Shown here piece by piece: positions 6,906 through 7,601 of a stretch of 7,601 nucleotides of DNA. Every line of letters begins with the position of its first letter. Within the stretch, counting starts at the first letter, position 1. Location: positions 1-7,601 of the forward strand of contig CALAKO010000208.1 in the NCBI GenBank assembly GCA_937922955.1. The letters are read 5' to 3'. This DNA is from an uncultured Peptococcaceae bacterium (GTDB lineage: Bacteria; Bacillota; Peptococcia; Peptococcales; Peptococcaceae). The notes under the pieces are model-generated. The model had not been told where the DNA came from. It ran no database searches and was given only the letters and a program-made list of their open reading frames with translations. A program made the translations under genes and the position numbers.

Positions 6906-6944
6906 AAAAAGTGTGATGCCACGGTAGCGGCATCACACTTTTTT
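6904..6944. terminator. Bidirectional intrinsic terminator between convergent genes
   Basis: A perfect 10-bp stem, GTGTGATGCC (6911-6920) with GGCATCACAC (6929-6938), encloses an eight-base loop. It is flanked by seven A (6904-6910) and six T (6939-6944), which extend the pairing and supply a U tract in either direction. It follows the MarR stop directly on the + strand. On the - strand its A/T flank overlaps the Nudix stop codon by two bases. It can therefore end both the fatty acid operon and the Nudix transcript. Confidence 0.93.
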
Positions 6945-7419
6945 ATTCGACAGGAATCGGCTGACCATCCAAAATGGCTTCGAGCAGGTCATCGTTGTGA
7001 TAGACCAGTTTTAAAGAAAATGGGGCGTGTTCGTCAGCGAGTAAACGCAGGAAGATACGGTCTCCCTGCCAGAGGGAGAGCTGAGAAAGCTCAGATTTTT
7101 TTACCCAACGCAAGACACCTTCACGACAGTTTTCGGTGAGTGTGCCGGAAAAAGCATCAGCGGTGTAAAGATGCATGTATTCGGCATCGTTGTCGTTGTA
7201 GCAAAATGTAATGACGCCGCGGTAGCGCCAGCTGTTAAGTGTAAGACCGGTTTCTTCGTAAACCTCACGCAAAAGACAATCATCTGGCGATTCTCCGGCT
7301 TCAAATTTACCGCCAACGCCGATCCATTTTCCTTTGTTGACATCGTGTTCTTTTTTGATGCGATGCAGCATCAGATAGGCATCGTTCTTTTCAATATAAC
7401 ACAAGGTGGTTAATTTCAT
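6943..7419 (-). CDS. MutT-like Nudix hydrolase (probable 8-oxo-dGTP diphosphatase type)
   Basis: Nudix enzymes hydrolyse nucleoside diphosphates linked to another group, using divalent metal. The 158-residue product carries a perfect Nudix box, G-x5-E-x7-REVYEETGL, at residues 37-59, including the metal-binding REVYEE (51-56). The N-terminus MKLTTLCYIEKND and the stretch NKGKWIGVGGKFEAGE (28-43) resemble the Firmicutes MutT/MutX group annotated as 8-oxo-dGTP diphosphatases, which clean oxidised nucleotides from the pool. True substrate cannot be told from the box alone. The start at 7419 is supported by TGGAGGG (7428-7434) eight bases upstream. A longer in-frame reading runs back through the tRNA gene and is not credible. 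It lies downstream of tRNA-Ser on the same strand and converges on the MarR gene. Room for a separate promoter after the tRNA terminator is very limited. Confidence 0.92.
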   Translation of the reverse strand: MKLTTLCYIEKNDAYLMLHRIKKEHDVNKGKWIGVGGKFEAGESPDDCLLREVYEETGLTLNSWRYRGVITFCYNDNDAEYMHLYTADAFSGTLTENCREGVLRWVKKSELSQLSLWQGDRIFLRLLADEHAPFSLKLVYHNDDLLEAILDGQPIPVE

Positions 7420-7427
7420 TGATGGGG

Positions 7428-7434
7428 CCCTCCA
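7428..7434 (-). promoter_or_regulatory. Ribosome binding site that fixes the Nudix start
   Basis: On the - strand this reads TGGAGGG, eight bases before the ATG at 7419. It is a strong Shine-Dalgarno match and separates the real start from the open frame that continues upstream into the tRNA terminator and tRNA. Confidence 0.75.
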
Positions 7435-7448
7435 TTCAAAACGAAAAT

Positions 7449-7481
7449 AAAAAAGCCGCAAGTCCAACTTGGACTCGCGGC
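7449..7481 (-). terminator. Intrinsic terminator of the tRNA-Ser gene
   Basis: Read on the - strand, GCCGCGAGTCC pairs with GGACTTGCGGC (one G-U pair) around a short AAGTT loop, then TTTTTT (7449-7454) follows directly, with more T-rich sequence after it. The hairpin begins seven bases after the tRNA 3' end. On the + strand no T tract follows, so it acts in one direction only. It also lies in the leader of the Nudix gene. Confidence 0.88.
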
Positions 7482-7487
7482 AATTAC

Positions 7488-7576
7488 CGGAGAGAAGGGG
7501 ATTCGAACCCCTGATACGGTTTCCCGTATACACGATTTCCAGTCGTGCTCCTTCAGCCAAACTCGGACATCTCTCC
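7488..7576 (-). tRNA. tRNA-Ser (anticodon GGA)
   Basis: The - strand folds as a type II tRNA of 89 nt. The acceptor stem pairs GGAGAGA (7570-7576) with TCTCTCC (7489-7495), followed by discriminator G (7488). The anticodon arm is CACGA/TCGTG around loop CTGGAAA, giving anticodon GGA, which reads serine codons UCC and UCU. A long variable arm (TACGG/CCGTA around GAAA) is the hallmark of serine tRNAs. The T arm is AGGGG-TTCGAAT-CCCCT. The D arm has a TCC/GGA stem. The 3' CCA is not encoded (the next bases on this strand are GTA), so it must be added by CCA nucleotidyltransferase. Confidence 0.97.
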
Positions 7577-7586
7577 TCACTCAGCG

Positions 7587-7601
7587 AATATAATTTTACC
7601 A
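7587..7601 (-). promoter_or_regulatory. Probable -10 region of the tRNA-Ser promoter (window edge)
   Basis: On the - strand the window begins with TGGTAAAATTATATT. TGGTAAAAT fits an extended -10 element (TGn plus TAAAAT, 7593-7598) and would start transcription about ten bases before the tRNA. The overlapping TATATT (7587-7592) is a second candidate. A -35 element would lie outside the window, so the call is partial. Alternatively the tRNA belongs to a larger tRNA cluster and is only processed from it. Confidence 0.4.

Noticed and set aside
7420..7560. 47-codon N-terminal extension of the Nudix protein
   Set aside because: It would translate the tRNA-Ser gene and its terminator; the ATG at 7419 has a strong ribosome binding site and begins the conserved domain.
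1..7601. CRISPR array, insertion sequence, phage or other mobile element
   Set aside because: No spaced direct repeats, transposase or integrase motifs or terminal inverted repeats were seen; the tRNA 3' end is not repeated nearby as an attachment site.

Overview
The window looks like a chromosomal segment of a low-to-moderate GC Gram-positive bacterium, most likely a Clostridia-type member of the Firmicutes. The basis is the gene order fabF-accB-fabZ-accC-accD-accA, split AccA and AccD subunits with a short AccA, strong AGGAGG-like ribosome binding sites, and a MarR-family regulator next to the fatty acid genes. This placement is an inference from gene order and protein style; I cannot name a genus.

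Positions 1-6410 (+ strand) hold the distal part of a type II fatty acid synthesis (FASII) operon. It begins inside fabF (3-oxoacyl-ACP synthase II, N-terminus outside the window). It continues with accB (biotin carboxyl carrier), fabZ (3-hydroxyacyl-ACP dehydratase), accC (biotin carboxylase), accD and accA (carboxyltransferase beta and alpha). The last enzyme gene encodes an AMP-forming acyl-CoA synthetase of the medium/branched-chain type. Genes are separated by 4-5 bases or overlap by four bases (ATGA), so the block is tightly co-translated. AccA, AccB, AccC and AccD together make malonyl-CoA; FabF and FabZ use the malonyl-derived units in chain elongation. The ligase is the unexpected member: its coupling to accA suggests that it activates a carboxylic acid for the same pathway.

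Positions 6459-6905 (+) encode a MarR-family winged-helix regulator 48 bases after the ligase. It is plausibly the operon's own regulator, in the way that FabT is tied to fab genes in other Firmicutes. A strong hairpin with A and T tracts on either side (6904-6944) follows and can terminate transcription from both directions.

Positions 6943-7576 lie on the - strand: a tRNA-Ser(GGA) gene (7488-7576) with its own intrinsic terminator (7449-7481), then a MutT-like Nudix hydrolase gene (6943-7419) that converges on the regulator gene. Part of the tRNA promoter is visible at the window's right edge.

Most of this region is ordinary core metabolism. Points worth a second look are the ligase inside the FASII operon, the distal regulator with adjacent cysteines, a shortened loop and unusual motif residues in AccC, and the lack of room for a separate promoter in front of the Nudix gene. 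I see no mobile element, CRISPR array, phage gene or clearly new defence or biosynthetic system.
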